The translations under genes and the position numbers were made by a program. The notes under the pieces were generated by a model. It was not told where the DNA came from and did not search any database. It was given only the letters and a program-made list of their open reading frames with translations. Positions 8,003-16,882 of a DNA stretch of 64,000 bases are shown here, piece after piece; the stretch's first letter is position 1; each line of letters starts with the position of its first letter. The stretch spans positions 248,001 to 312,000 of the forward strand of contig OZ241911.1 in NCBI GenBank assembly GCA_965203785.1, read 5' to 3'. The DNA comes from JANQSP01 sp965203785. GTDB taxonomy: Bacteria; Bdellovibrionota; Bdellovibrionia; Bdellovibrionales; UBA1609.

Positions 8003-9928
8003 CTATCCTAATAAAATTCCTAAAATAAACACAATGAGTCCTAATAGCATAAATAAAATATAATACTGTATATCTTTACTCTGCCAAAAAGAAAACACCT
8101 CTCGCAAAGCTTGAATCCATTTTCGAACAAAAAAGATCATACCTTGAATGCACTTAATATCTACAACACTTGCTAACTCTTGGCTTAAATTTAAAACAGG
8201 AGTGACTATTTGTTTTCGATAAAAATCATCCACCCCTCCTCCATTTTTTAACCAATTAAATAGCAATAAATGTTTTCTCTTATATGTTTCTAAAAAAAGA
8301 GGCTTTTTGAGATATAAAAAAGCCGTTAAAACTCCAACTGACACCACTCCCAACACCGATCCCCCCATCAATAACACTTCTGATACTAAAGACCCATGAG
8401 TTAAAGCCTTCTCACCCAAAGGGAAAGCAGAAAAAACAGGTTGTAAAAACCACTCCAATAAATGAGGAAAATGAAACCCCAAACTATCTGTCCATAAATG
8501 AGGAATCCCCAGTATTCCCGATCCGATCGATAAAACTGATAATACACTTAAAGGAATTAAAACCCCTATTCCTCCCTCGTGAAGTGTTTGAGAAAAATCT
8601 TTTTTTGGGCAAACATAAAAAACACAAACAACTAATCGAGTGATATAAAAAGCTGTTAAAAGAGCTGTTAAAAACAAAAGAATGAATACAAAAATATTTC
8701 CAGACGAAAAAGCTTTCCATAAAATTTCATCTTTACTAAAAAAACCGCAAAACGGAGGAAGCCCCATTAAAGAAGCTGACCCAACTAATACTCCCACCCA
8801 TGTCCACGGAAGATGTTTTCTCAATCCCCCCATGTTCCAAATATTTTGTTCCCCTTGAAGGCTATGGATAATAGACCCAGCTGATAAAAACAACAAAGCT
8901 TTAAAAAAAGCATGAGTCATTAAATGAAAAAACCCCGTGCTAAAAGCTCCTATTCCCATAGCAGAAAACATATACCCCAATTGCGAAATTGTAGAATAAG
9001 CTAAAACCTTTTTTATATCACTTTGAACACAAGCAAAAAGAGCAGAAACCAATGCCCCTATAGCCCCTATCCAGCCCATCCAACTTAAAATAACATGAGC
9101 TAAACTCAATAAACCCGTTAACCGCCCCATGAGATAAATTCCCGCTGTGACCATCGTTGCCGCATGAATTAAAGCCGATACCGGCGTAGGACCCGCCATT
9201 GCCGAAGGAAGCCATACAAATAAAGGAATTTGAGCTGATTTTCCAATTGCTCCAATCAATAAACATAAACACGCTATATTGACCCAAAAAATATTTAAAA
9301 CTTCTCCTTCCATTATCATTGTATCGAGTTCTTGAAATTTTAAAGAACCAAAATAAAAAAATAAAATAAACATCCCCAATAAAAAACCCAAATCTCCTAT
9401 CCGATTTACAATAAAAGCCTTCATTCCCGCTCGAGATTTTTTTTCATCTTGAAACCAAAATCCAATCAACAGATAAGAACAAAGCCCGACCCCTTCCCAC
9501 CCCACAAACATCAATAAAAGATGATCTGCTAAAACTAAAATCATCATACTCAACAAAAATAAATTTAAATAAGCAAAATATCGAGCGGGCCGTTTATCTT
9601 CAGCCATATAATACACACTAAATAAATGAATTAAAAAACCAACACCTGTAATAATTAACAGCATCAATACACTTAAAGGATCCACTAAAAAAGAAAAAGA
9701 AAGATCTAAATTACCAACTTTTACCCAAGGAATAAAAGACACTGTAAAAAATTCTTGAGAAGAACTTAATAAACCACCAAATAAAAATAAAGAGCTAATA
9801 AAAGAAAGCCCACAAGCAATACTCCCTATCCAACCGGCAATTAATACTTGCGAACTTCTCCAATTCCAACCATTGACTAAAAAACCAACAAAAGGGGATA
9901 GTAGTAAAAATGCCGTCCACTCACTCAT
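8003..9928 (-). CDS. nuoL: NADH-quinone oxidoreductase subunit L
   Basis: Largest antiporter-like subunit of complex I, 641 residues. Motifs: LMFVGWEGVGLCSYLLIGFW with the key Glu, KSAQIPLFVWLPSAMAGPTP, SALIHAATMVTAGIYLMGRL, and VLAYSTISQLGYM. The C-terminal part contains a hydrophilic stretch followed by a final membrane helix, which fits the lateral helix plus anchor of NuoL. Its start overlaps the nuoK stop by 8 bases, as in most nuo operons. Confidence 0.96.
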   Translation of the reverse strand: MSEWTAFLLLSPFVGFLVNGWNWRSSQVLIAGWIGSIACGLSFISSLFLFGGLLSSSQEFFTVSFIPWVKVGNLDLSFSFLVDPLSVLMLLIITGVGFLIHLFSVYYMAEDKRPARYFAYLNLFLLSMMILVLADHLLLMFVGWEGVGLCSYLLIGFWFQDEKKSRAGMKAFIVNRIGDLGFLLGMFILFFYFGSLKFQELDTMIMEGEVLNIFWVNIACLCLLIGAIGKSAQIPLFVWLPSAMAGPTPVSALIHAATMVTAGIYLMGRLTGLLSLAHVILSWMGWIGAIGALVSALFACVQSDIKKVLAYSTISQLGYMFSAMGIGAFSTGFFHLMTHAFFKALLFLSAGSIIHSLQGEQNIWNMGGLRKHLPWTWVGVLVGSASLMGLPPFCGFFSKDEILWKAFSSGNIFVFILLFLTALLTAFYITRLVVCVFYVCPKKDFSQTLHEGGIGVLIPLSVLSVLSIGSGILGIPHLWTDSLGFHFPHLLEWFLQPVFSAFPLGEKALTHGSLVSEVLLMGGSVLGVVSVGVLTAFLYLKKPLFLETYKRKHLLLFNWLKNGGGVDDFYRKQIVTPVLNLSQELASVVDIKCIQGMIFFVRKWIQALREVFSFWQSKDIQYYILFMLLGLIVFILGILLG

Positions 9929-10232
9929 TATTAAAATTTCCTTGAAGCCATTTTAAGTCAGCTGGTTTAAATCTTCGACTAATTACCACAATCAAAGCTA
10001 ATCCCACTCCAGCTTCTGCCGCAGCAATACTCATCACAAAAAAAGCACAAACTTGTGCAGATAATAAAACATAAAATTGACTGAAAGTTACAAAAACTAA
10101 ATTAACTGCATTTAACATCAGCTCAATACTCATTAACATCACCAATAAATTACGACGAGAAAGCACTCCAAAAAGCCCTAAGACAAATAACAATAAAGAT
10201 ACAAATAAAAAATGATGAGGACCTATTACCAT
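9921..10232 (-). CDS. nuoK: NADH-quinone oxidoreductase subunit K
   Basis: Small complex I membrane subunit, 103 residues with three transmembrane helices. The two family glutamates are present in SIELMLNAVNLVFV and AAAEAGVGLALIV; these belong to the E-channel that links quinone chemistry to pumping. It overlaps nuoL and follows nuoJ by 3 bases. Length is normal. Confidence 0.96.
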   Translation of the reverse strand: MVIGPHHFLFVSLLLFVLGLFGVLSRRNLLVMLMSIELMLNAVNLVFVTFSQFYVLLSAQVCAFFVMSIAAAEAGVGLALIVVISRRFKPADLKWLQGNFNNE

Positions 10233-10235
10233 CTC

Positions 10236-10739
10236 TTAACCCTCTTTGTTCTCTAAACGACATAAAACTGTTGCCCCAATGGCAATCACTAAAAGCAATA
10301 TTCCCATCAATTCAAATGCTAAAATATAATCTGAAAAAAGAAGTTTAGCTAAAGCTCGAGTGTCCACAACAGATATTTTTTGAAACACAACCGGCTGAAC
10401 TAAATACAGAGAATAGGGAAATACCCCCCCTATTAAACCAATAAAGAAAAACAAAACACCCGTGTTCCACTTAGTTAGAGAATTAAATAAAGGACCTTCA
10501 TTTTTTTTTAAATCAAACAACATGACAACCATAATAAATAAAACCATTACGGCTCCCGCATAAACTAACACCTGAACCATAGCTATAAAATGAGCTCCTA
10601 AAATAAAAAACAAGCCACTCAGTGCCAGCATAGAACCAGCTAAATGCAAAGCACATACCAATAAATGACGATGAGTCACCACTTGCAAAGCACCGTATAA
10701 AACAATTCCAGATAAAAGAAAAAATAAAACTTCTGACAT
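10236..10739 (-). CDS. nuoJ: NADH-quinone oxidoreductase subunit J
   Basis: Complex I membrane subunit, 167 residues, with five predicted membrane helices. The family signature around VQVLVYAGAVMVLFIMVVML is clear; this is the helix whose pi-bulge rotates during turnover in known complex I. It abuts nuoH directly (nuoH stop at 10740) and is followed 3 bases later by nuoK. Subunit I, usually encoded between H and J, is not here. Confidence 0.94.
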   Translation of the reverse strand: MSEVLFFLLSGIVLYGALQVVTHRHLLVCALHLAGSMLALSGLFFILGAHFIAMVQVLVYAGAVMVLFIMVVMLFDLKKNEGPLFNSLTKWNTGVLFFFIGLIGGVFPYSLYLVQPVVFQKISVVDTRALAKLLFSDYILAFELMGILLLVIAIGATVLCRLENKEG

Positions 10740-11903
10740 TTAAATTAAAAAATCCTTTGATCGCATTAAAAATATCCAAACAGAAGTGACAACTGTATTT
10801 AATAAAGCCCATGGCAGAAGAGTCTTCCATCCTAAATCCATGAGTTGATCATATCGAAATCGAGGTAAGGTCCATCGAACCCAAATAAAAATCCATAAAA
10901 AAACAAGTAACTTTAACATAAAAACCCCAAATAAAATTAAAGAAGTCAATAAACTAACTGAAAAAGGAGTCAAAGGATTAAACCAATCACTAATCGTTTG
11001 AGGAGTTAAAAAAGGCCACAAAGTATAACCTCCAAAATAAAAAGTTACCATTAAAGCAGCTGCCGTTAAAATATGACCATATTCTCCCATATAAAACATA
11101 ATAATTTTAATCCCTCCATATTCGGTATGGTAGCCTGCTACTAATTCGGCTTCCGCTTCTGGTAGATCAAAAGGTAGACGATTGCTTTCTGCAAATAAGG
11201 CTACAAACAAAAGTAAAGCTCCCAATGGTTGATAAAAAATTCCCCAATTGGGAAGAAAAGACCAAACGATCTCTTGGTTAAAAAAAGAAAATCGCAAAGG
11301 CCCCGATTGAATGGAAATCATTTCCAAAAAATCAAAAGTGTTATAAAGCAATAAAACGCCCACAATAGAAAGACTTAAAGCCAATTCATAACTAATGGCT
11401 TGTGCCCCCGCACGTAAGGCTCCATAGAGAGAAAATTTACTACCAGAAGACCAACCAGCCAATAAAATAGGATAAACGGCCAAAGACCCAACCGCCAATA
11501 CAAACACCACACTGGCATTCATCACAAAAGATTGAAAATAAAAAACATAAGGACCCCAAGACATCCCCAACCATTCAAAACTGCCAACTTCCACAGGAGC
11601 TGATAAAGGAATCGCTCCAAATGCTAATACCGCTGGAATAAGAGATAAAATAGGTGCCATATAAAAAAAGATACGATTTCCTCCTCGGCATAAAAAATCC
11701 TCTTTAAATAAAAACTTGACCAGATCTGCCAAAAGCTGAGTAAGACCTAAAGGACCTACTCGATTAGGACCTAAACGATTTTGAATGAAAGCTGAACCTC
11801 TTCTTTCTACCCAAACCAAAAGGGGAACCATCTGAACCATTAATACAAAAATTCCAATTATCTTAATAAAATTAACTGCAATTTCAAAAATATCTTTTCC
11901 CAT
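10740..11903 (-). CDS. nuoH: NADH-quinone oxidoreductase subunit H
   Basis: Membrane subunit that forms much of the quinone chamber of complex I, 387 residues, slightly long for the family. Signatures: WVERRGSAFIQNRLGPNRVG near residue 30 and AESNRLPFDLPEAEAELVAG near residue 240, the latter with the acidic residues of the E-channel, followed by YHTEYGGIK. It lies 7 bases after nuoA; in the usual operon nuoB to nuoG would come between them. Confidence 0.96.
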   Translation of the reverse strand: MGKDIFEIAVNFIKIIGIFVLMVQMVPLLVWVERRGSAFIQNRLGPNRVGPLGLTQLLADLVKFLFKEDFLCRGGNRIFFYMAPILSLIPAVLAFGAIPLSAPVEVGSFEWLGMSWGPYVFYFQSFVMNASVVFVLAVGSLAVYPILLAGWSSGSKFSLYGALRAGAQAISYELALSLSIVGVLLLYNTFDFLEMISIQSGPLRFSFFNQEIVWSFLPNWGIFYQPLGALLLFVALFAESNRLPFDLPEAEAELVAGYHTEYGGIKIIMFYMGEYGHILTAAALMVTFYFGGYTLWPFLTPQTISDWFNPLTPFSVSLLTSLILFGVFMLKLLVFLWIFIWVRWTLPRFRYDQLMDLGWKTLLPWALLNTVVTSVWIFLMRSKDFLI

Positions 11904-11910
11904 AACCCCT

Positions 11911-12285
11911 TTATTTCCACTGCAAAGCTTTAGAAAAAATCTCCCAAATTAAACCATAAATAAAAATTAATAAAAATACCCCCATAGCTAATAACACCTT
12001 CCAACCTTCTCCCTCTAAAATAAAGTCATTAAATGTCAACGCCCATGGGTAAAGAAAAATAATTTCAATATCAAATAAAATAAATAATATCGCTGTTAAA
12101 TAAAACTGCACAGACACTTGGCTGGTCTTTTTTACCTCTCCCCTCAAACCACATTCATAAGGCAGGCTTTTATCTAAAGAAGAACTAGCAGGTGAAATCC
12201 CCAACAATTTAGCAATCCCCATTAGCAAACTACCAAATGCAATAACTACCCCAATGCAAATTAAAATTGGCAATAAAGAATTCAT
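11911..12285 (-). CDS. nuoA: NADH-quinone oxidoreductase subunit A
   Basis: Small complex I membrane subunit, 124 residues with three helices. Signatures are LPYECGLRGE in the first loop and ILFILFDIEIIFLYPWALTF. It follows atpC by 15 bases and leads the membrane-arm gene set A-H-J-K-L-M-N. The soluble-arm genes B, C, D, E, F, G and I are absent from the window, so the rest of the complex must be encoded elsewhere if the enzyme is complete. Confidence 0.95.
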   Translation of the reverse strand: MNSLLPILICIGVVIAFGSLLMGIAKLLGISPASSSLDKSLPYECGLRGEVKKTSQVSVQFYLTAILFILFDIEIIFLYPWALTFNDFILEGEGWKVLLAMGVFLLIFIYGLIWEIFSKALQWK

Positions 12286-12300
12286 ACCCCCTCCTCTCCT

Positions 12301-12561
12301 TTATGGTGACTCCAAAACCGATTCCGCCAGAATAATGACTTCGTTAAATCGTATTTCACACCATCCCCACTGAATAGGCAAAACCTGAAACTGCTGATCC
12401 GATGGTAATCGATACTTTAATTCTCCAGACCCTAAAGTAGAAACTAATGGTGCATGATGAGGTAAAACCCCCAACTGACCAGTTTCCCCCGGCACATTAA
12501 TTTCTTCTACAGATACTCCCTCTAAAATTAATTTTTGAGGAGTGACAATTGTTAATTTCAT
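12301..12561 (-). CDS. atpC: ATP synthase epsilon subunit, N-terminal domain only
   Basis: 86 residues forming the beta-sandwich domain of the F1 epsilon subunit: TPQKLILEGVSVEEINVPGE, GQLGVLPHHAPLVSTL, and a final strand FNEVIILAESV. Typical epsilon is about 130-140 residues and ends with a two-helix inhibitory domain; here the protein stops right after the sandwich. The domain kept is the one that contacts gamma and the c-ring, so coupling could be preserved while the C-terminal ATPase brake is lost. The gene lies 30 bases after atpD. There is no sign of a frame-shifted continuation before nuoA. Confidence 0.9.
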   Translation of the reverse strand: MKLTIVTPQKLILEGVSVEEINVPGETGQLGVLPHHAPLVSTLGSGELKYRLPSDQQFQVLPIQWGWCEIRFNEVIILAESVLESP

Positions 12562-12591
12562 AAACTAAAAAACCTGAATCTTATTTTGATA

Positions 12592-13998
12592 TTATTTTAA
12601 AGTTTTAGCTTTTTCAAAAGCCTCTTCTAAATTCCCCACCATATAAAAAGCCTGCTCGGGCAATGAATCACATGCTCCACTTAAGATTTGAGCAAAACCC
12701 TCTACACTATCTTTAACTTCCACATATTTGCCCTTCATTCCAGTAAAAGGCTCAGCTACAAAAAACGGTTGAGATAGAAATTTTTGAATTTTTCTGGCAC
12801 GAAATACAGTTTGTTTATCTTCTTCACTCAATTCATCCACACCTAAAATGGCAATAATATCTTGAAGCTCCTTATACCTTTGCAAAACTTCTTGAGTCCT
12901 CCGTGCCACTTGATAGTGCTTACTACCCACCACTTCTGGAGTTAAAATGCGAGAAGTCGATGCCAAAGGATGAACTGCCGGATAAATTCCTTGAGCCGCA
13001 ATATCTCGATCTAAATTAGTGGTGGCATCTAAATGAGTAAAAGTAGTGGCAGGAGCCGGATCAGTGTAATCATCGGCTGGAACATAAATGGCCTGAACAG
13101 AAGTAATAGAACCTTGTTTAGTAGAAGTAATCCGCTCTTGAAGTTCTCCCATTTCTGTAGACAAAGTAGGTTGATAACCAACGGCAGAAGGAATTCGCCC
13201 CAAAAGTGCCGACACCTCTGCACCCGCTTGAGTAAAACGAAAAATATTATCTACAAATAACAAAACATCTTGTTTTTCTTGATCGCGAAAATATTCGGCA
13301 ACAGTTAATCCACTCAAACCAACTCGAGCTCTAGCTCCCGGAGGTTCGTTCATCTGCCCGTAAATTAAAGCCGTTTTACTAAGAACTCCAGAACTTTTCA
13401 TTTCTAAAAATAAATCATTTCCCTCTCGAGTTCTCTCACCTACACCGGCAAAAACTGAATACCCTCCATGTTCACTCGCGATATTTCGAATCAATTCCAT
13501 AATAATCACTGTTTTTCCAACTCCAGCACCTCCAAAAAGACCAATTTTTCCGCCTTTCATGTAAGGAGCTAATAAGTCCACTACTTTAATCCCAGTAACC
13601 AACATTTCTGTTCTCGTCGATTGCTCTTCTAAAGCTGGAGATGATCGATGAATCGGCCACCAAGTTTTAGTCTCTATTTTTCCTTTTGAATCCACAGCCT
13701 GCCCCGTTACATTAAGAATTCGCCCCAATACTTCTTTTCCAACCGGCATTAAAATCATATCCCCCGTATTGGTCACTTCCATTCCTCGCTGAATCCCCTC
13801 TGTCGCCGACATAGCCACTGTTCGACACAACCCATCCCCTAAATGTTGAGCCACTTCTAAAGTTAACTCCCGACCAGCTACCTTTAGCTTTAAAGCCGTT
13901 AAAATGGACGGTAACTTACCAGAAGGAAAGACCACATCTACAACTGGTCCCAAAACTTGTTTCACACTCCCCTTTTCTGACAAACTTTGATCTGACAT
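12592..13998 (-). CDS. atpD: ATP synthase beta subunit
   Basis: Catalytic F1 subunit, 468 residues. Walker A is GGAGVGKTVIIMELI at about residue 157, the catalytic Glu is in GVGERTREGNDLFLEMKSSG, and Walker B is DVLLFVDNIFRFTQAGAEVS. ALLGRIPSAVGYQPTL follows, as in all beta subunits. It carries the nucleotide-exchanging sites that make ATP. It is between atpG (64 bases upstream) and atpC, but far from atpA on the other side of oriC, so the normal atpA-G-D-C order is broken. Confidence 0.98.
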   Translation of the reverse strand: MSDQSLSEKGSVKQVLGPVVDVVFPSGKLPSILTALKLKVAGRELTLEVAQHLGDGLCRTVAMSATEGIQRGMEVTNTGDMILMPVGKEVLGRILNVTGQAVDSKGKIETKTWWPIHRSSPALEEQSTRTEMLVTGIKVVDLLAPYMKGGKIGLFGGAGVGKTVIIMELIRNIASEHGGYSVFAGVGERTREGNDLFLEMKSSGVLSKTALIYGQMNEPPGARARVGLSGLTVAEYFRDQEKQDVLLFVDNIFRFTQAGAEVSALLGRIPSAVGYQPTLSTEMGELQERITSTKQGSITSVQAIYVPADDYTDPAPATTFTHLDATTNLDRDIAAQGIYPAVHPLASTSRILTPEVVGSKHYQVARRTQEVLQRYKELQDIIAILGVDELSEEDKQTVFRARKIQKFLSQPFFVAEPFTGMKGKYVEVKDSVEGFAQILSGACDSLPEQAFYMVGNLEEAFEKAKTLK

Positions 13999-14062
13999 TT
14001 TTCAACTTCTCCTTTAAAAACCCCTGTTTTAAATCAATTATTTAAACCCAGCCTTTTACACA

Positions 14063-14935
14063 TCACGACTTCATCGATTCGGCACCACTTGAAACTTCAA
14101 TCAATTCAGTTGTAATAGAGCTTTGCCTGAGCTTATTAAAAGTCAATGTTAAATGAGAAATAATATCTTTAGCATTTTTTTCTGCACTATCCATCGCCGA
14201 CATTCTCGCTCCATACTCTGCTGCCACACTTTCACACATACAACGATAAATCTGCACTGTAAAGTGTTTAATAATCAAACCTTCTATGAGTTTCTGCGGA
14301 GGAACTTCAAAAATTAAATCCTTAGAAAACCTCGTTTGTCGATTCAAAGAAGCTTTGGATAAATCAACAGGTAAAAAAATCTCTTGTGTAACCTCTTGAA
14401 ATAAAACAGATCTAAAACAATTATAAATTACATAAATTCCATCGTATCGACCAGATGTAAAATCATTCATTAATTTTTGAGATACCTTCTGTGCCAGAGA
14501 ATAAGAAATCTCCTTATCTAATTGAGAAATATCTCCCACCGAAGAAATTCCTCTAAAATGAAAATAATTTTTTGCCTTCTTGCCAATAAAGAAAAAATCC
14601 AAATCCATCTGATCTTTTTTTTCGTTATAAAAGGTTTCTGCAGATCGACAAATGTTGCTATTAAACCCACCACAAAGCCCTCGATCACTTGTCAGCACAA
14701 CTAGTAAAGATTTTTTTAAACTCTTTTTTTTAACAAATAAAGGGTGCTGAACATCACAAGCACATGCCACATCTGCCATCACGGACAATAAATACTGAGC
14801 ATACGGACGAAGATTCAAAATTCGGTCTTGAGCTTTTTTTAAGCGAGCTGTGGCGACCATCTTCATTGCTTTAGTAATTTGTCGAGTGTTTTGAACACTC
14901 GTAATCCGACCTCTAATTTCTTTTAAATGACTCAT
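14063..14935 (-). CDS. atpG: ATP synthase gamma subunit
   Basis: Rotor shaft of F1, 290 residues. The N-terminal helix starts with LKEIRGRITSVQNTRQITKA and continues MKMVATARLKKAQ; the central part has LTSDRGLCGGFNSNI and the C-terminal helix MSAMDSAEKNAKDIISHL, all strongly conserved. It begins the minus-strand run atpG-atpD-atpC-nuoA-H-J-K-L-M-N, so a promoter should lie in 14936-15155. AAGGTGGGA lies upstream of the ATG. Confidence 0.97.
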   Translation of the reverse strand: MSHLKEIRGRITSVQNTRQITKAMKMVATARLKKAQDRILNLRPYAQYLLSVMADVACACDVQHPLFVKKKSLKKSLLVVLTSDRGLCGGFNSNICRSAETFYNEKKDQMDLDFFFIGKKAKNYFHFRGISSVGDISQLDKEISYSLAQKVSQKLMNDFTSGRYDGIYVIYNCFRSVLFQEVTQEIFLPVDLSKASLNRQTRFSKDLIFEVPPQKLIEGLIIKHFTVQIYRCMCESVAAEYGARMSAMDSAEKNAKDIISHLTLTFNKLRQSSITTELIEVSSGAESMKS

Positions 14936-15155
14936 TTTTCAATAAATCCCACCTTAGTAGTCAATCGAATATTTTTCAAGATAAAAAAAGTAAAAGAGTG
15001 TTTAGTTTTAAGACCTCCTGGTTTTATGGGCTAAGAATGTTTTAGGTTTTTTTTATGTAGTGGCTGGATTTATATCCCCCAATCCTCACTTTTTAGAATA
15101 AAAAATAGACGATTGTCCCATTTAATCAATAGATAGAAAGTCCGAACACCTGGGT
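14936..15155. promoter_or_regulatory. Divergent intergenic region between atpG and the lipoprotein gene
   Basis: 220 bases holding the start of the atpG-nuo operon. On the minus strand TTTACT, 17 bases, TATTCG is a plausible but weak promoter about 40 bases before atpG. I see no RNA gene or repeat in it. Confidence 0.3.
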
Positions 15156-15983
15156 ATGAAAACATTAATATTATTTTTATTTACCTTATTTTTGTTAGCT
15201 GATTGTGCTGAAAAACCCCGTATAAAGAGAAAAACTACAGTCAACAGGGATAAACTCTCTAGAAAAAAAGAAGATAATAGGCGAACAGTTGGCATAAAAA
15301 AAAGGAGAAGTCGCTCCAGAAGTCGAAGCCCCAGTAAAACTCCAGAGGAAATAGAAGCTGAAGCTATTGAAGCATTAAAAAGTGCAACAGGGTTATCCAC
15401 AACCATTCATAACGAAGCTTGCCCCGATAAACTTTACCCAACAGAACACAATCGTTTTTTTGCAAATACATTAAAAATTGTTCGATTTGATTATGAGATG
15501 GCTAACGACGGTAGGCATGGGATTTTTTTTGATGCTGATTTTTTTATTCGTAGAATAGATGTTGGGACACAGGGGAAGGCATTAGTTCATTTTAAACAGA
15601 GTATTCTACAATCTTTCGCGGGTGGTAAATATACTTGGTTTTTATATTTTGAAGACAATGGCAGGCGTGATGCCAGGAGTACAAATGGACACTTAGGAGG
15701 GGATATTCAATATAAGGCTATACAGTTTAAAGTATCAGAGGCGACAGAAACAACAGATGAATTATATAAATTTGGTAGTGGAGAAACAAGGGTAATGGCC
15801 AATAATGTAAAAGTTCCGGTAGAAAATGCAAAGACAATTGGGCCACATGTTTTAGAATTTATCGCAAATGTTAACACTGAAAGAGGGCGTGCAATAAGAG
15901 GGAGCAAAAACCATAGTGCAGAGATTATTTTTGCTATAGGAACGAGCAATAAGTGTATCGAAGTCTATGACGACTCACCTTAA
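15156..15983 (+). CDS. Putative lipoprotein with RS-repeat segment, unknown function
   Basis: 275 residues and not recognised. A short signal peptide ends in LLADC, a lipobox-like site at Cys17, though Asp at -1 is unusual. Residues about 20-65 are very basic and hold RRSRSRSRSPSK, an Arg-Ser dipeptide run rare in bacterial exported proteins. The rest (about 90-275) is a globular-looking domain with several beta-rich stretches and three further Cys. It is the only plus-strand gene left of oriC in this window, so it is head-on to replication and flanked by minus-strand operons, which fits a recent insertion. There is no recognisable Shine-Dalgarno. I cannot assign a role. Confidence 0.65.
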   Translation: MKTLILFLFTLFLLADCAEKPRIKRKTTVNRDKLSRKKEDNRRTVGIKKRRSRSRSRSPSKTPEEIEAEAIEALKSATGLSTTIHNEACPDKLYPTEHNRFFANTLKIVRFDYEMANDGRHGIFFDADFFIRRIDVGTQGKALVHFKQSILQSFAGGKYTWFLYFEDNGRRDARSTNGHLGGDIQYKAIQFKVSEATETTDELYKFGSGETRVMANNVKVPVENAKTIGPHVLEFIANVNTERGRAIRGSKNHSAEIIFAIGTSNKCIEVYDDSP

Positions 15984-16063
15984 TTTTGTTTTATGAATAG
16001 CTATCTATAGTTTTTTAAAGGGAGCTAACTTAGAAGTCGCTATTGAGATTAAATAACACCTCT

Positions 16064-16882
16064 TTATAAAGATTTACTACGAGGTTGATTTTTTTGACGA
16101 ATTTTTAACCTCTGAATTTCTTGTTTTAAAAAATGCGATGAAGGTTGATCTTTTAATACAAAAACCGCTTGATCAAATGCCTTTCTTTTTTCATAGAGAA
16201 AAGCTAAATAAAATCCCCCATCATGTTGATTAAAATATTTGAGATCTCTTTTTTTGACTTGAAGAAATATCTTTTCAGAAATTGTAAATTCTTTTTTCAT
16301 CAAAAAAACTCGTGCCTTTAAAAATAAAAAGTCTAAATAAAATTGCCGAATGTTTGTTTGATTTTTAATAGATTTTAAAAAATTTTTTTTCCAACTGTGA
16401 CTAGCTTCTTTAATGATTTGTAAGCTTTTCTCCCATTTTTGAGAATTAAAGTAAAGTTGAGCCAACGAAAAACTGTAACGATAAAAATCACTCTTTTTTT
16501 TGTGGTAGTAAATCAAAAAAAGATAAGAAACTTCTGCTTGCTTATATTGATTCATAAGTTCAGCTAAAAAGACCAATTTTTGATGAATGATTATTTTTTT
16601 TTTTAGAGACAAGGGTTTGTGAATTAAATATTGATAAAATTCCATTGCCAATTTGGGATTTTTTTTTAAACACACCCGACCAGATTTTTCAGCTAACTGA
16701 ATTTGCCGTTTTACAGAATGATAATTCTGAAAAGATGTCCGAAAAATTAAATAAGCTTTTTGGCACTGCCCTTTTGCTAAAACTTTTTCCATGCGACTCA
16801 AAGGGTCTGTAAAATAAAAACACCCCAGTAAAATATTGCTCAATAAAAAATACAAAAAAATTTTAAGAAAAATTTTCTTCAT
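16064..16882 (-). CDS. TPR-like lipoprotein
   Basis: 272 residues from the ATG at 16882; a GTG at 16897 is also in frame. A signal peptide ends in NILLGC, a good lipobox, so the protein is probably anchored in the envelope. The remainder is rich in Lys, Phe and Tyr and looks like helical repeats of the TPR kind (YKQAEVSYLFLIYYHKK, KWEKSLQIIKEAS, FDQAVFVLKDQ). Its start overlaps the end of gyrA by 20 bases, so it is probably translated from the gyr message. Function unknown; a scaffold in envelope or secretion work is the usual role of such proteins. Confidence 0.7.
   Translation of the reverse strand: MKKIFLKIFLYFLLSNILLGCFYFTDPLSRMEKVLAKGQCQKAYLIFRTSFQNYHSVKRQIQLAEKSGRVCLKKNPKLAMEFYQYLIHKPLSLKKKIIIHQKLVFLAELMNQYKQAEVSYLFLIYYHKKKSDFYRYSFSLAQLYFNSQKWEKSLQIIKEASHSWKKNFLKSIKNQTNIRQFYLDFLFLKARVFLMKKEFTISEKIFLQVKKRDLKYFNQHDGGFYLAFLYEKRKAFDQAVFVLKDQPSSHFLKQEIQRLKIRQKNQPRSKSL

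Noticed and set aside
14936..15155. Possible structural RNA (SRP RNA, tmRNA) before the lipoprotein gene
   Set aside because: No conserved SRP apical loop or tRNA-like ends are visible; the region is simply AT-rich.
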